A DNA stretch of 64,000 bases from Plantago major (GCA_026545765.1 CM048839.1:53986677-54050676), one strand, 5' to 3'; counted from the first letter of the stretch, positions 11,640-23,332 are shown. Translations and numbers: made by a program. The notes: generated from the letters alone by a model not told the origin.

Positions 11640-12610
11640 CCATGAGGCTAAAACTATTTTGGAAGAAATCCACGCGGGGAGCTGCGGGAGTCACTCAGGC
11701 AGCCGGACCTTGGCTCAAAAGGTCATAAGGCAAGGATACTATTGGCCCCCCATCGATAAGGATGCTGCTAGCTTTGCTCGTGCTTGCGAAGACTGCCAAT
11801 ACTATGCCAACATTCCGCATCGCCCAACCAACCCTATGATTCCATCAATCATAGCTTGTCCATTTGATCAATGGGGAATAGACATAGTTGGTCCTTTTCC
11901 CCGTGCTACTCACCAAAAGAAGTTCCTTATCGTCGCAGTAGAATACTTCACCAAGTGGGTTGAGGCTGAAGCAGTATCCACCATCACAGAGAGCCGAGTA
12001 AGAAATTTCATTTGGAAGAACATCATATGCCACTTTGGACTTCCGAGAATAATAGTCTCTGATAATGGAGCACAGTTCTCCGGAGCCAGGTTGAAAGAGT
12101 GGCTCCAATCCTTCAAGATAGATCAACGTTTTACTTCCGTTGGCTACCCTCAAGCCAATGGCCAAGTTGAAGCTACCAACAAAACCATAGTGAAGATTTT
12201 GGAAAAGAGGCTGAGAACTTCTCGAGACAGTTGGGCAGATGATCTCGATGGAGTCCTCTGGGCACATCGCACAACAGCTCGCACTTCCACTCAAGAGACA
12301 CCCTTCGCCCTAGTCTACGGTTCCGACGCGGTCATTCCCTCTGAGATAGCCGTCGAAACTCAAAGAATCCAACATTATCAACCAACAGAGAATGAAGTGG
12401 TAAGGATCTACGATCTTGAGCTCCTCGAAGACAAAAGAAGCAAGGCACTAGCTAGCATCCTTCGCTATCAAGCTATGTCCACTCGGGCTTACAACAAGCA
12501 TGTCTTTCCCAAGGACATACAAGTCGGGGACTTAGTTCTTAGAAGAGCCGATATCCTAAGCAATGTGGTAAGCTCAAACCCAAATGGGAAGGACTTACAA
12601 GGTCATTAGA
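11640..12610 (+). pseudogene. Integrase region of the left Tat element
   Basis: The N-terminal zinc-finger region (GSCGSHSGSRTLAQK ... CEDCQYYA) is followed by the catalytic core (FDQWGIDIVGPFP, IIVSDNGAQFSG, GYPQANGQVEATNKTI) and the C-terminal part (VYGSDAVIPSEIAVET, GDLVLRRADILSNV). It would insert the cDNA into the genome. The clear reading stretch covers about 316 codons, and the homologous C-terminus continues for a few tens of codons. Part of a broken element. Confidence 0.88.
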
Positions 12611-12699
12611 GCTAGAGTTAACAGGAGTTTCGAGTTAGAAGATGGCCAAGGAAGGGCCCTGAAGAGAACATGGAATGCTAAGAACTTACAAAAGTTGTA

Positions 12700-15270
12700 A
12701 TTGAATTTTCGTCAAATCAATACAACTTTGCTTTCTTCACAATGTTCTGACCAGAACGCGCGGAGTCCTCCAGACTCTGCGACACATCCAAAGTACCCGA
12801 CAAACGCTACAAAAGTTAGTAATTCATATAGAATCAACTCAAGGATCCGAACCAGGGTGAATTTCGGATTAATGGAAGAAAAAGTGAGAAAAATCAGAAA
12901 CAACTATAAAAAGTTCAAATTTTATTGCTCATCATAAGGAGAAAAGGTCCGAACGTCTCGGACCAAATTACAAGTATACTTGGAACAAAAAGGAAACATT
13001 GCTATCTCTACAAGCTAATTATCCAAAGCCGCCGAGCAAATCGTTCGAGACTCACAACCATGAATCCTTCCCTTCCGAACATCTTTAGCATCCAATTGTA
13101 ACAAGGCAAGCAGGGGAGGTAGGCTCTCTGAAACGAGCCCATGGTGGCGCGACAGCATCATTGACTTCTTTCCAGTAACTCGGATGAACCCTTTCGGCAA
13201 CCCCATTTACTGGAAACAACTCAATGATGCAATCGGACCAGCTTGAGAAATTCCAGGCAGCCTTGACTGTCCAAGCCAAGGGCCTCGAACGCTAAACTTT
13301 AGTCCTCCGAGACGAGCTCATGTAGACGCAACAATTTGGATCGCTTCCTCCCAGAAATTGCGGAAGATCCCTATGGATGCTTCAATTCCTTGGACCAAGC
13401 GATCAAAACAATTGAGCCAACTCAAGACGTCTCGGACGCACTAGTAACAGTCCGAAGCGCACCCATGATGGGATGACGACCTCAGTCGCTTCTTTCCAGT
13501 AACTAAGAGAAACCCTTTCGAGGCCTCCAGCAATTGGAAAGAAGCAACAAATGCGATCGAACCAACTTGGAGCTGTCTGAACGTCCACATTACCTAGTGA
13601 ATTTCCGAAGCACATTCATGATGGAGCAACGACATCATTCGCACCTTTCCAGTAACTAACAAGAACCCTTTTGAAGCTTCCAGTTACTGGCAAAACGCGA
13701 CTGAAGCGATCGAACCAACTTGAGATGGTCCGGACGAAGTTCAAAGTTTGAGATGGCCCGGATTCATTCATCAGGGTTGAGGTAAGCCAATCAATAGCCC
13801 TTCGGATGAAGAAAATCTCCTGATGGATTGACCCAACACTGGATCATTGGATCCGACCCATTGGGGTAATCCTTTTCTGTAAATCAAACTCATTGATCCG
13901 GGGAGGGACATGCCAATCAACAGCCCTTCGGATGAAGAAAAGCTCCTGATGGGAGAATCCCTACACGGGACCATTAGGTCCGACCCAAGTAGAAAGAAAC
14001 CATACCGAACAGGTTATTGGTTAGAAGAGATGCAGCTCCGGCGACCTACCCTTCATCTCAAGAAAGAAGTCCGGATTTAGAACTTCTTGAGGAACAAAAG
14101 GCAGCCCGCAGGAACGACAGCTCAACTACGCCGTCAACCAAATCTGGTGTGTACCAGCGAACCCAGACACTATTTTTGGTTGACATACTCCTTAGCAATG
14201 AAGGAAGACGTGCTTGCGTGTCACCAAAAATCAAAGAAAGCTGGAGCCGAACAGCCTAATCATGGCTCTTCCCGCAAGCTCCCCAGTTCGGATGAAACGC
14301 AACACGTCCTCCTCTATCGGAAAGAAGAGAACTTGATGCCAAATTCCGAGTGGTTCAATCTCATCGCACCCAATGAGATCCGACTCATACAAGCCCATCG
14401 GACAAGCAAGAGGCCTTTACAAATCGGATCACACATAGGAACGATGGAATCAACCCAATCATTAGGTGTCAGAACCAAAGGGAATGATGTGGACTTATGT
14501 CGTACAACCCAGGGGTATTTATAGAAACCATCGACCAATCCCTCTCAGACATGTGTCCCATTAAAGCTGTTCGTGGGCTTGGGCCACTATTGGGCCCATC
14601 AGGAAAACCCTTACGATTCCGGCCTTATTTGATTGGGTCACTCCACACTTTAGTCCGTTCGGATCCGTCAATCCGAGCATGTCAAGATACTTCCGTATCC
14701 TCGACGGCCCGCACCAGGTCATTCCATTTTTTACTACGATGGTCTCCTTTTTTACAAACTTCTTCACAAGTTAACAAGGCTCGGAGCCCCAAACCACGTC
14801 TATACGGATCGATTGGGACCCTAATGTCCGAACTAATCCTACTGGTTACAAACTTTGATCGAGCTTCTTGGTACGATTGGCACTTAAAGCTAAAGACCGG
14901 ACAAACGCCTTGTCCATCCGAGCCAAAGCTATCGATCCATTTGATAGTTTTGTTTTATTTTTGAAAGCATTTGGTTTTGATGACTCGGAGCCACTGAACG
15001 ACGTCCGAATCAACATAACTTGTTTATCTTACAAATGGCGCTAAGTGATCTGTATATCCGAATCATAGATAAAATATGCATTGATAAAGCCAATCCGAGC
15101 AATTAAAGAGCCCGAACCAGCGCAATATATTTCGGAGTGATAAAGTACTTATCCGAATAAAAAAGAAGTATATTATCTGAGCAAGCTAATACTTTACATC
15201 AACAAAATATTTCGGGGCAATCCTTCATCAAGCCAACTCGGGCGAAAATCCATGCACACGCCCGGGCAGA
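12700..15270. repeat. Non-coding spacer of the left Tat element with imperfect internal repeats
   Basis: Three imperfect copies of a unit of about 110-155 bp built around TTTCCAGTAAC and GAACCCTTT lie at roughly 13130-13240, 13460-13570 and 13615-13730. Two copies of a unit with CAGCCCTTCGGATGAAGAAAA lie at 13780-13870 and 13905-13985. A minus-strand TATA-like CTATAAATACC is at about 14513-14523. Open frames here look like chance. The whole spacer is dense in TCGGA/TCCGA. Confidence 0.6.
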
Positions 15271-15275
15271 GTAAG

Positions 15276-18090
15276 CTAGTTCTGGTTATGATCCACATTT
15301 TCTTCCAACGAAATGAAGACATTGGACATTAACACCCGAGGCACAAAGGACAGAAGGTAAGGACCGCCATGGTTATACTTCTTGTCCTCGGTCTCGTCAC
15401 AGACCAGCTCCATGAATTCGCACTTGAGTAAATCATCGCCCAAAACTCCCTCCGGAGCGAGGTCTGAGCCATCCGCCTCTTTGAATGCAGAGATACCTTC
15501 AACATCCAAGTCATAGTCACTCGGGATCAATCCCTTCTGCCGGAGCTGCCCTATGGCCGCATCGAAGCCATCCTGCCGAGCATTATCATACTTGGACTCA
15601 AGCATGAACTTGCAAGCGTCCGAACCCAAGAAGGCTTGAATAGCACCTGTCCGGACCTGCAGCAACTCATCGAGCATCATGTCTTTGAAGGTCCGAGAGA
15701 CCCCAACATACTCATCCAAACCATCCTGCTGAGCTTTGAGGTCCTTCTCAAGGCTGAGGACGACACTTTTCCATTTAGCACTCTCCGCCTCGGCTAACTT
15801 CTGGAGGGCCAGAGCCTTTTTCAGCTTATCCTTGTAAGAGGTCGCCTTCTCCGCTTCCGCCGCACGGTTAGCCTCGGACCTAGTCAGATCCTTTTCCATA
15901 GTGGCCCTCCGACCCGCCACATCGGAACACGCCCGGACCACCACGGTAAGCTACAAAATAATGGCGTCCGAAGATTAGAAGTCCAAATGAACGGGAATTG
16001 AACAACAAACAGGTTTCGGGTTAGTATTTACCTTCCTATGAACCGCAGACAACTCAGCAATCCGCTCCAGCTCCGAAACGGATGCGAGACGAGCTACTTC
16101 CATGTCGATGTCCGACTCGCTCACAATTTGCCCCTTGCCTTTTTTGGCTTTGGGGATCGGACCATCAGAGGGGTGCTTCTGCCCGCCCGGAGCGCTAGAG
16201 CCACTGACCAGTGCACTTCCGGATGCACCCTTTGGGGGCTTCTTCGAGCCCTTAGAGCCCGAGACCTTGCCCTTATCTGGAATATGGAGCTCTTGGGGAT
16301 CTTCAACAGCCTTAGCTCTCCGAGCCTCCTCCACTCGGAAGGCAGCGGCATTCCGGGGCTCTGCCATGGGCAAAACTGTTGAAGTCTTGATGATTTGCGG
16401 CCGAATGCCCTCCGCCTTTTCCCTCCTCTGGGCCTCGCTCTGTTTCCTCTTAGCTCTCTCATAGTCGACAAGGTGTACTCGAACCAGAATTCTGCAGACC
16501 CGAGGTAGAACAAGTTAGACATGGAAAAATAAGCTCTCTATCTACAAATCATTCACAAAGTTCGGACAAACAACAAGCTACACAATCAAGCCCGAGCTTA
16601 CTTACTCAAATCTTTCCTACCATCACAAAAGCTGGGCTCCGAAAAGCCCGCTAGGTAGGGAAGAGGCTGACATATTAATCCTCGAAAGAAATACTTCTCC
16701 GGGTCTTGGTTCCGATAGAGCGCCTGCATCCACAGAGGAATGTTCCGAGCCGGAGGCTTCCAATCCAGTAGCTTCCCTCGGAAGAACTTCCGCTCAAACA
16801 GCCGCTTTTCTCGCTCCGCCTCGGCCTGGCCAGGCTTCAACGCAGCCCGAACGAAAATGTATTTCTTCCACCAGTTGATCCCCAAGGAAGAAAGGGGATC
16901 CACAAAAAATGTGTATGCTTGATGACAAACGTGCGTATAAAAATGTTCATGAGTACCACTCAACTTTACGAAAAGTATCAAAACAAACGGGGATGTCCTT
17001 GTATTTACACATCACCCCGAAGCACATGGGATTTCTGAGTGAGTTGGGGATGATTTGGTGCGGACTCAACCCCATGTCGTTCAGAATCCCCATCAACTCG
17101 GGCGCCACGGGCAAACGCCAGCCACAATGCAGGGATATCTCATGTGCACACATATATCCCGGAGGCGGATTGTAAAACACATGGGACTCATCCGGGATCA
17201 GGATTTTGACAGACTCCGGAATCTCATACTTCCTCCAGAACTCCACTACCTCTTCGGGTGTTACAGTGGACGGGAACGTAGGCAAAGTAACATCTTCGTT
17301 TAGCTCACCCTCCGGATCAGGAAGGACTACTGCATCCCTCGGCCGAGGAAACTTCACCCGGATAACATCCTCACCTTTCTTGACTCCCTCGGGAAGCTCA
17401 TCCTCAACTACTTGATGTCTCGGACCCGCCTGCCCGGTCATCTCGTTCAGGAATACATGAGGATTGATCATCACATCCTCCATCCCTTCTTCTGCTTCCT
17501 CCTTGGACCCGAGATCATCTTTGTCTTCATCGTCTTCCACCACGCCCCTCGCCTCAACCTTTTCATCCTCGGACTCTGAACTCAGCTCCACAACCATCCG
17601 TAGAGGTGTTGCAGTGCGAACTCGGTCCTCTATTCCCTCTTCGAACATAGCCAGCTCGGGCGGACCGTCTGAGGTATCTCGAACCTCTTCGATGCCTAGC
17701 TCCTTTGGATCCGGGACGAACGGCATGTGATTAGGGTTAATCTGGAAGTTATAACCTAAGTTACGTATGAGGGACCGAATCTCTACCGGAAGTTCTGCCT
17801 CCTCGCCGACCCGATGTGGACGAGGATTTCCAATGATCCGGGAGGTTGTCTCCTGCACATTAGAGATTTTCGGGTAATCCTGACGATCCGGATACCTAGA
17901 ACCCGGAACAACTAACCGGAAGGAGGAACTGGAGTCAGGCTCTTCCCCATCCGGATGGGAGGGTTGCTCTGGCCCTTGCAAATCCTCCGGGTTGCCAATA
18001 TCAACTTCCTCGGAGCTCTCTAGGAAAGACATCACCTCGGATGCATACTCCTCAGCCTCGGATCGATTTTAACTATCACTCTCGGACATC
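15276..18090 (-). pseudogene. Antisense gene of the left Tat element (PF04195-like domain and coiled coil)
   Basis: Opposite in strand to gag-pol. The 5' part (from an ATG near 18088) is acidic and Ser/Glu-rich. Next comes a domain (about 16950-17330) with FWRKYEIPESVKI, PPPGYMCAHE, CGWRLPVAPEL and LGINWWKKYIF, resembling the Pfam family for putative gypsy-type transposon proteins (PF04195, Transposase_28). The 3' part (15276-15944) is a Lys/Glu/Ala-rich coiled-coil-like segment. A predicted GT-AG intron of 81 bp (15951-16031) separates the last two parts. The second Tat element has the same order and a matching intron. Antisense ORFs downstream of pol are known in Grande/Retand relatives; the function is unknown. 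Broken in a few places. Confidence 0.7.
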
Positions 18091-18538
18091 CTAAGGGAAA
18101 GGGAAGGAAGTCTTATGAGATTTTGAGTTTTCCGTCCGAGAGGCCGTTTAGATGTATTCAAATTAAGTCTACAAGCAAGAAGCAACTATATCGGATGCAG
18201 TCAATTCGGAGTTAGTGTAAGGTCAGCTTAATGTTAGTATTAGGAACTATAATGTATATCCGAAGAGCCTACTTTGATCTACAATAGATGACTATGGATT
18301 ATAAGCACCATACATACGTCTGAGCATGCGTAACTTTAAGAGCACAAAGCAACATAAACTTGAGAGAAGCAAGTGAAAGAAAACTTACTTGAACTCTGAA
18401 CGGTTGGATTGAAGGCAGCTAGCGCTTTGGGACTGCTTCGGACCTTCTCTAAATCGCTCCGGATTGCTCAAACTTGCTTCAGACGCTCTAAAAATTGCGA
18501 AAATTCTCTCTGTAGCATGTGAAAGTGACGGCGGTAAA

Positions 18539-18556
18539 ACCGCTATTTATAGGAGG
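18539..18556 (-). promoter_or_regulatory. TATA box for the antisense gene of the left Tat element
   Basis: On the minus strand, CCTCCTATAAATAGCGG lies about 455 bp upstream of the presumed start codon. The second Tat element has a TATA box in the equivalent place (42780-42790), about 700 bp from its presumed ATG, and both are followed by a similar leader containing GAGCAATCC. This suggests the antisense gene has its own promoter separate from the LTR. Confidence 0.55.
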
Positions 18557-18770
18557 ACATATTTGGAAGCCCAACCGTCGTAACTTTTCGGGATTAGATC
18601 TCAACCATAGATCGAAATTCATCCAACGGCATAGTACAAAAATGCCTAGTGAAATGACTAGTTGGTATAAGAAGTTTACCTTACGATGATAAGAAATACA
18701 ACAACTTCACCATTCTCGGAAGAAGGACACCACTCAGCATTCGGATAGTCGAACTATCCTGTGCATCGGA

Positions 18771-20094
18771 TCCCTATCCTTTTTATCAGGAAGAACGATT
18801 TACATCTCACTTACACGGACCCTCGTCTGTTCGGATGTCCATTATCGGACCATCCCGACTAGATTGATAAAATCCCTATCCTTTTTATAAGGAAGGACGA
18901 TTTACATCTCACTTACACGGACCCTCGTCCGTTCGGATGTCCATTATCAAAACATCCCGACTAGATTGATAAAATCCCTATCCTTTTTATAAGGAAGGAC
19001 GATTTACATCTCACTTACACGGACCCTTGTCCGTTCGGATGTCCATTATCGGACCATCCCGACTAGATTTATAAAATCCCTATCCTTTTTATAAGGAAGG
19101 ACGATTTACATCTCACTTACACGGACCCTCGTCCGTTCGGATGTCCATTATCGGACCATCCCGGCTAGATTGATCAAATCCCTATCCTTTTTATAAGGAA
19201 GGACGATTTACATCTCACTTACACGGACCCTCGTCCGTTTGGATTTCCATTATCGGACCATCCCGACTAGATTGATAAAATCCCTATCTTTTTTATACGG
19301 AAGGACGATTTACATCTCACCCACACGGACCCTCATCCATTCGGATGTCCCTTATCGGACCATCCTGACTAGATTGATAAAATCCCTATCCTTTTTATAA
19401 GGAAGGACGATTTACATCTCACTTACACGGACCCTCGTCCGTTCGGATGTCCATTATCGGACCATCCTGACTAGATTGATAAAATTCCTATCCTTTTTAT
19501 AAGGAAGGACGATTTACATCTCACTTACACGGACCCTCGTTCGTTCGGATGTCCATTATCGGACCATCCCGACTAGATTGATAAAATCCCTATCTTTTTT
19601 ATAAGGAAGGACGATTTACATCTCACTTACACGGACCCTTGTCCGTTCGGATGTCCATTCTCGGACCATCCTGACTAGATTGATAAAATCCCTATCCTTT
19701 TTATAAGGAAGGACAATTTACATCTCACTTACATGGACCCTCGCCAATTCGGATGTCCATTGTCGGACCATCCCGACTAGATTGATAAAATTCCTATTCT
19801 TTTTATAAGGAAGGACGATTTACATCTCACTTACACGAACCCTCGTCCGTTCGGATGTCCATTATCGGACCATCCCGACTAGATTGATAAAATCCCTATC
19901 CTTTTTATATGGAAGGACGATTTACATCTCACTTACACGGACCCTTATCCGTTCGGATGTCCATTATCGGACCATCCCGACTAGATTGATAAAATCCCTA
20001 TCCTTTTTACAAGGAAGGACGATTTATCTCTCAATTACACGGACCCTCGTCCGTTCGGATATCCACCTCCGGATCATCCCCTGTCACACCAAAG
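18771..20094. repeat. Tandem array of a 102-bp unit, about 13 copies, in the 3' region of the left Tat element
   Basis: Copies begin with TCCCTATCCTTTTTATA at 18771, 18873, 18975, 19077, 19179, 19281, 19383 and so on, every 102 bp with no length drift, to about 19995. Each unit also carries GATTTACATCTCACTTACAC, CGTTCGGATGTCCATTAT and CCGACTAGATTGATAAAA. Units differ by only a few bases. Tandem arrays just upstream of the 3' LTR are known in Tat/Ogre elements as a source of satellite DNA. The period is a multiple of three, which creates long meaningless open frames. Confidence 0.92.
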
Positions 20095-20158
20095 GTACGC
20101 ATCCGACCTGCTTTGTTCCTACACTTGATCTTGCTTACAAATACCCCTTTTTTTTTAT

Positions 20159-20215
20159 TTTTGTTGCAGTCCGAGCCACCAACCTCAGACTGCAACAAAA
20201 GGAAGGGGGGGGGGG
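20159..20215 (+). promoter_or_regulatory. Stem-loop followed by a G-run, upstream of the 3' LTR of the left Tat element
   Basis: TTTTGTTGCAGTC (20159-20171) pairs with GACTGCAACAAAA (20188-20200). After one mismatch, GAG pairs with CTC inside the loop. A run of about 15 G follows. The second Tat element has a stem-loop of different sequence but the same plan, also followed by a G-run, at 42380-42433. The function is unknown. Confidence 0.6.
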
Positions 20216-20375
20216 GGGGAGAGAGATTAAGTTAAGGACCACAAGAAGCACGGATTACACCTTTTTTCTACTTTCGAGGGATGGATTGAACCAAGAAACA
20301 AAACTGTCCTCTCCACTTTTAACTATAGTTCCACAACTATCTTCTACTAAGATACTTGGAAACTAGGGGCACATA

Positions 20376-21320
20376 TGTTGATACAGAAATATGTCCAATC
20401 CGTCATAGCCGCCTTTGGACGAATCCAAAGGCGTACTAAGTTGTCCGTCTATCCAAAGCCTAAGGTCCGACCCGGAGATTAGACCATAGGGCCACGTCCG
20501 GTCCAACACTCCCGAATAAAATAGTGAAACTGGGGCTCAAGGACAAAACGTCCGACCTGCACTACGATCCGAGAGGCTGAGGTCCGACCCGGACGATGAC
20601 TCGGATATGTTGGCCCTTACCTCGCAAGCAACCAAGCAAACTGGCGCTAGAGAGTAAGGAGGTCCGAGGCAAAAGGTCTGAGGGAGAGGTACCTGACAGT
20701 CTAATGATAACATCTGATGGACAAGTCAGTATGGTCCGGACCATACGTCCGGACCTGACCCTCCGGACCTTAACCCGCGGCAGACTGCATCAAAGCCTCT
20801 AAAAACTCTCACATTAATGACTAAACTACCCTCAAAAGCCCAAAGTGGAATGGGGCAAGTGTCATTAATGGGCCATGGGCCTATTGAAGCCTTGGTAGCT
20901 CAATACGGACCTTACACTTGGCACGATCTGGTGGAACCCTCCCATTTTGGGTTAATCTCTATATATAGGGCACATACTTCAAGGATAATGTAAGTCACAT
21001 CAACTCGTAAACCTTAACCACCTCCGATTCCCAATACATTTACCGAGTAGATTTCCAGTCTCTCGCAAGTAAAGTCTCCTTCCCAGTTTGACATCACACA
21101 AACCGGGTATAAGGTCCTAAACCCCCCCCCCCTCTATAAGCTACTTGTGCAGGTCGTCGCCCTTGGCCCCTCACCGGAACGTTGGTCCTTATCGATCCTT
21201 CATCGGTTCTCGCTATTTGGCTCTTACCGCACCGGTCCTCACCTGGAAGTTCTTGGTCGTCTAGCTTGGAGTTGAGCAAGGAGTAATCATTAAACAGTTG
21301 GGGGACTCTTACCCTCAACA
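20376..21320 (+). repeat. 3' LTR of the left Tat element, 945 bp
   Basis: It starts TGTTGATACAG after a purine-rich tract (AACTAGGGGCACATA) and ends CCCTCAACA. The TATA box is at about 20959-20968. Its start is similar to the LTR start of the second Tat element (TGTTGATACGG and ATATGTCCAATCCGT), so the two are related subfamilies. The chromovirus LTR resumes at 21321. Confidence 0.85.
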
Positions 21321-21410
21321 AAAACAAGTGTGAGAAAAACCTCAATGAGTGTTCAAAGATTTCTGTGTCAAGTTTTCATTAAAATCATAACAATAAAAAT
21401 TATGAACATA

Positions 21411-21588
21411 CCGACGGTTGTTAGCTCAAGTGGTAAGGGACTTGAGTTCACTTAAGCAAGGTCTCGGGTTCGAGCCTTGCGGATGTAAAAAGCACCGCTG
21501 TGAGAGCGGCCCCCTCAAAAATGGCTCGACAGTGCTCGGCTGGATTAGTCGCATGTAGCGGATACCAGTGAGAAATCAAATAAAAAAA
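21411..21588 (+). mobile_element. tRNA-derived SINE, 178 bp
   Basis: The 5' part has an internal RNA polymerase III promoter: an A box-like TAGCTCAAGTGG near 21422 and a B box GGTTCGAGCC near 21468. The rest is unrelated to tRNA and ends in an A-rich tail. It is flanked by a 16-bp target duplication, AAAAAT(T/C)ATGAACATA (21395-21410 and 21589-21604, one mismatch). The homologous site in the other LTR (4112-4127) is a single copy without the insertion, which proves the insertion and its borders. Confidence 0.88.
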
Positions 21589-22650
21589 AAAAATCATGAA
21601 CATAAAATCCAATATACTTTCAATAACCTATACTTTTCAGAAAAATATTATTTCATGCTGCTCCTCATAACCCCACAGTAAAACAGGCCTTATGTCTCCC
21701 TGATAGTCGATCAAACTATCCAGTCAGGACCCTGCCATGGTACAGGGGTGGAATTCTACGACCTAACTAAATCAGTAAAGTCTTCTATCACTCAATTTAA
21801 AGGGAATGAGCAAAGGAAACCGACAAGTAGCTCGCCAGACACAACTGACCAAACCGCAAGCCAATTAACCTGAACCAAACGTACGTATCTTTCTTGAACC
21901 GTCAATCAAAGCAAAATAACAATCATGTATATAAAAAATATATATCTTTCAAAATCAGCGGAAGCATGCTAAAACTCTTTCGTGATTTGGTTTTTATGCA
22001 ATAGAATGTGCATTTTGGAAACCATGCATTACTTATATATATAAGTTGAAAACATATTAAAATACCTTCCAGGTTTTGAAAATAATACATTCATATAGTT
22101 TTGTAGAACACTCACATTTTGAAGGAAAGGAAAAGCAAGAACTATGAGAGTACTTGCAAGAAGAACTTGCTACTAACTTGAATGAAAAAGACAATAGTAC
22201 TTGAAGATTTTTTGGAGTAAAATATTATGAATTTTTTTTGAGTAAAAGTGGCTACAAGAAGGGGGTATTTATAGGGTGGATGGAGTGAAGATGAAAGGGT
22301 TGAAGAGCTAAAATTAAATGGCAAATTTAAATGGCTTAAATTGCACTTAAAACTCATGATAAAACCAATAATAAAAGTGTCAACATAAAAGAGGCCAATC
22401 AATTTCTTTTCAAAACATTTAAATCCATCAACTAATAATAAAAGGAACATATTTAACAAGAAAAAAAGAGGCAAAAACATTTTTGGTATCACACAGGTCA
22501 TTTGTACACAAAAATAAAATGTGACACATAAAAAAAATGCAACATTTAGAGCAAGTAAATTGAACTCACAATTACACATGCGTATGTAATAATTAAACAT
22601 GCATATGTAATATTTAACTTACAAGTAGACATGCATAAATAACATAAAAG

Positions 22651-22856
22651 AATAACATAAAAGATAAATGAAAAGAAAATCAGAACGTTGATCGAAACAT
22701 ATCCGAAACGTAGCATTAAACATTCGACATTACAAGCGACCTTTCGTACCGTAACATGAAAAAGAAATAAAAAAATATTTTATTCATTAAAGAAACCTCA
22801 AGGTACCCAACTCTTGTATTTTGAAATATAGGAATATAAAATAACACACACATAAG
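22651..22856. repeat. 206-bp segment present in only one LTR, similar to another part of the LTR family
   Basis: The segment is absent from the left LTR (between 5170 and 5171). Its middle (CAAGCGACCTTTCGTACCG, then AAATATTTTATTCATTAAAG) resembles 3790-3860 of the left LTR (ACGACCTTTCGTTCG, ATATATTTTATTCAGC) without being identical. It therefore looks like a piece of a related LTR placed at a second position. A short direct repeat, CATAA(AA)G, borders it. Confidence 0.5.
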
Positions 22857-23332
22857 AGAGCCACACACACATAAGACATGCATGTACATTACATAATTCA
22901 AAAGTGACTCTTCACATTATAAATCAATCAAAGAACACAAATAATTACTATTTATTGAATTGATGAATTAAAATAAAAGCTCTTCACATAAATCATCAAT
23001 AAAGCACATACATAAAGACATACATTTAAATAAGATAATTAAAAAGAGACTCTTAGACTTCTAACTTAACTACTATTAACTACTATTAATATAACATATA
23101 ATGGACTCCCACGAAGGCAACTGATGTTAATCTTTAAATCTAATCAAGCCACACAAATAATGACATACATTAAAATACATAATTAAAATGGCACACTCAC
23201 ATTATACATCATTCAAAGCAAACAAATAAAGTCTTGAATTAAGCTAGATAATTAAAAATAAGCCATGTCACATTAATCATACATTAACAAATTAAATAAT
23301 AAGAAATCAGATTTTCATGTAGTAAAAGTACC

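Larger units (their letters stand above)
5982..21320 (+). mobile_element. Tat-lineage Ty3/gypsy retrotransposon (left copy), gag-pol on plus strand, antisense gene on minus
   Basis: In order: LTR (5982-6556), primer-binding site, gag, protease, reverse transcriptase, first RNase H, second RNase H, integrase, a spacer, an antisense gene, a 102-bp tandem array, a stem-loop with G-run, and LTR (20376-21320). Two RNase H domains and an extra antisense gene are hallmarks of the plant Tat lineage (Ogre, Retand, Grande relatives). It is broken, with roughly ten breaks in gag-pol. The left LTR copy is shorter than the right. By eye the shared LTR part differs at about 20 of some 520 positions, so this copy looks older than the one at 41-55 kb. 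It sits inside the chromovirus-like LTR. Confidence 0.9.

Noticed and set aside
18771-20094. Regular repeats that might suggest a CRISPR array
   Set aside because: Whole 102-bp units are repeated with no unique spacers, in a plant retrotransposon. It is a tandem satellite-like array.
19884-20366. 160-codon plus-strand open frame
   Set aside because: It arises because the 102-bp repeat period is a multiple of three. The protein is simply the translated repeat and runs into non-coding DNA.
21425-21490. A functional tRNA gene
   Set aside because: A- and B-box-like motifs are present, but there is no complete cloverleaf and the segment is the head of a SINE with target duplications and an A-rich tail.
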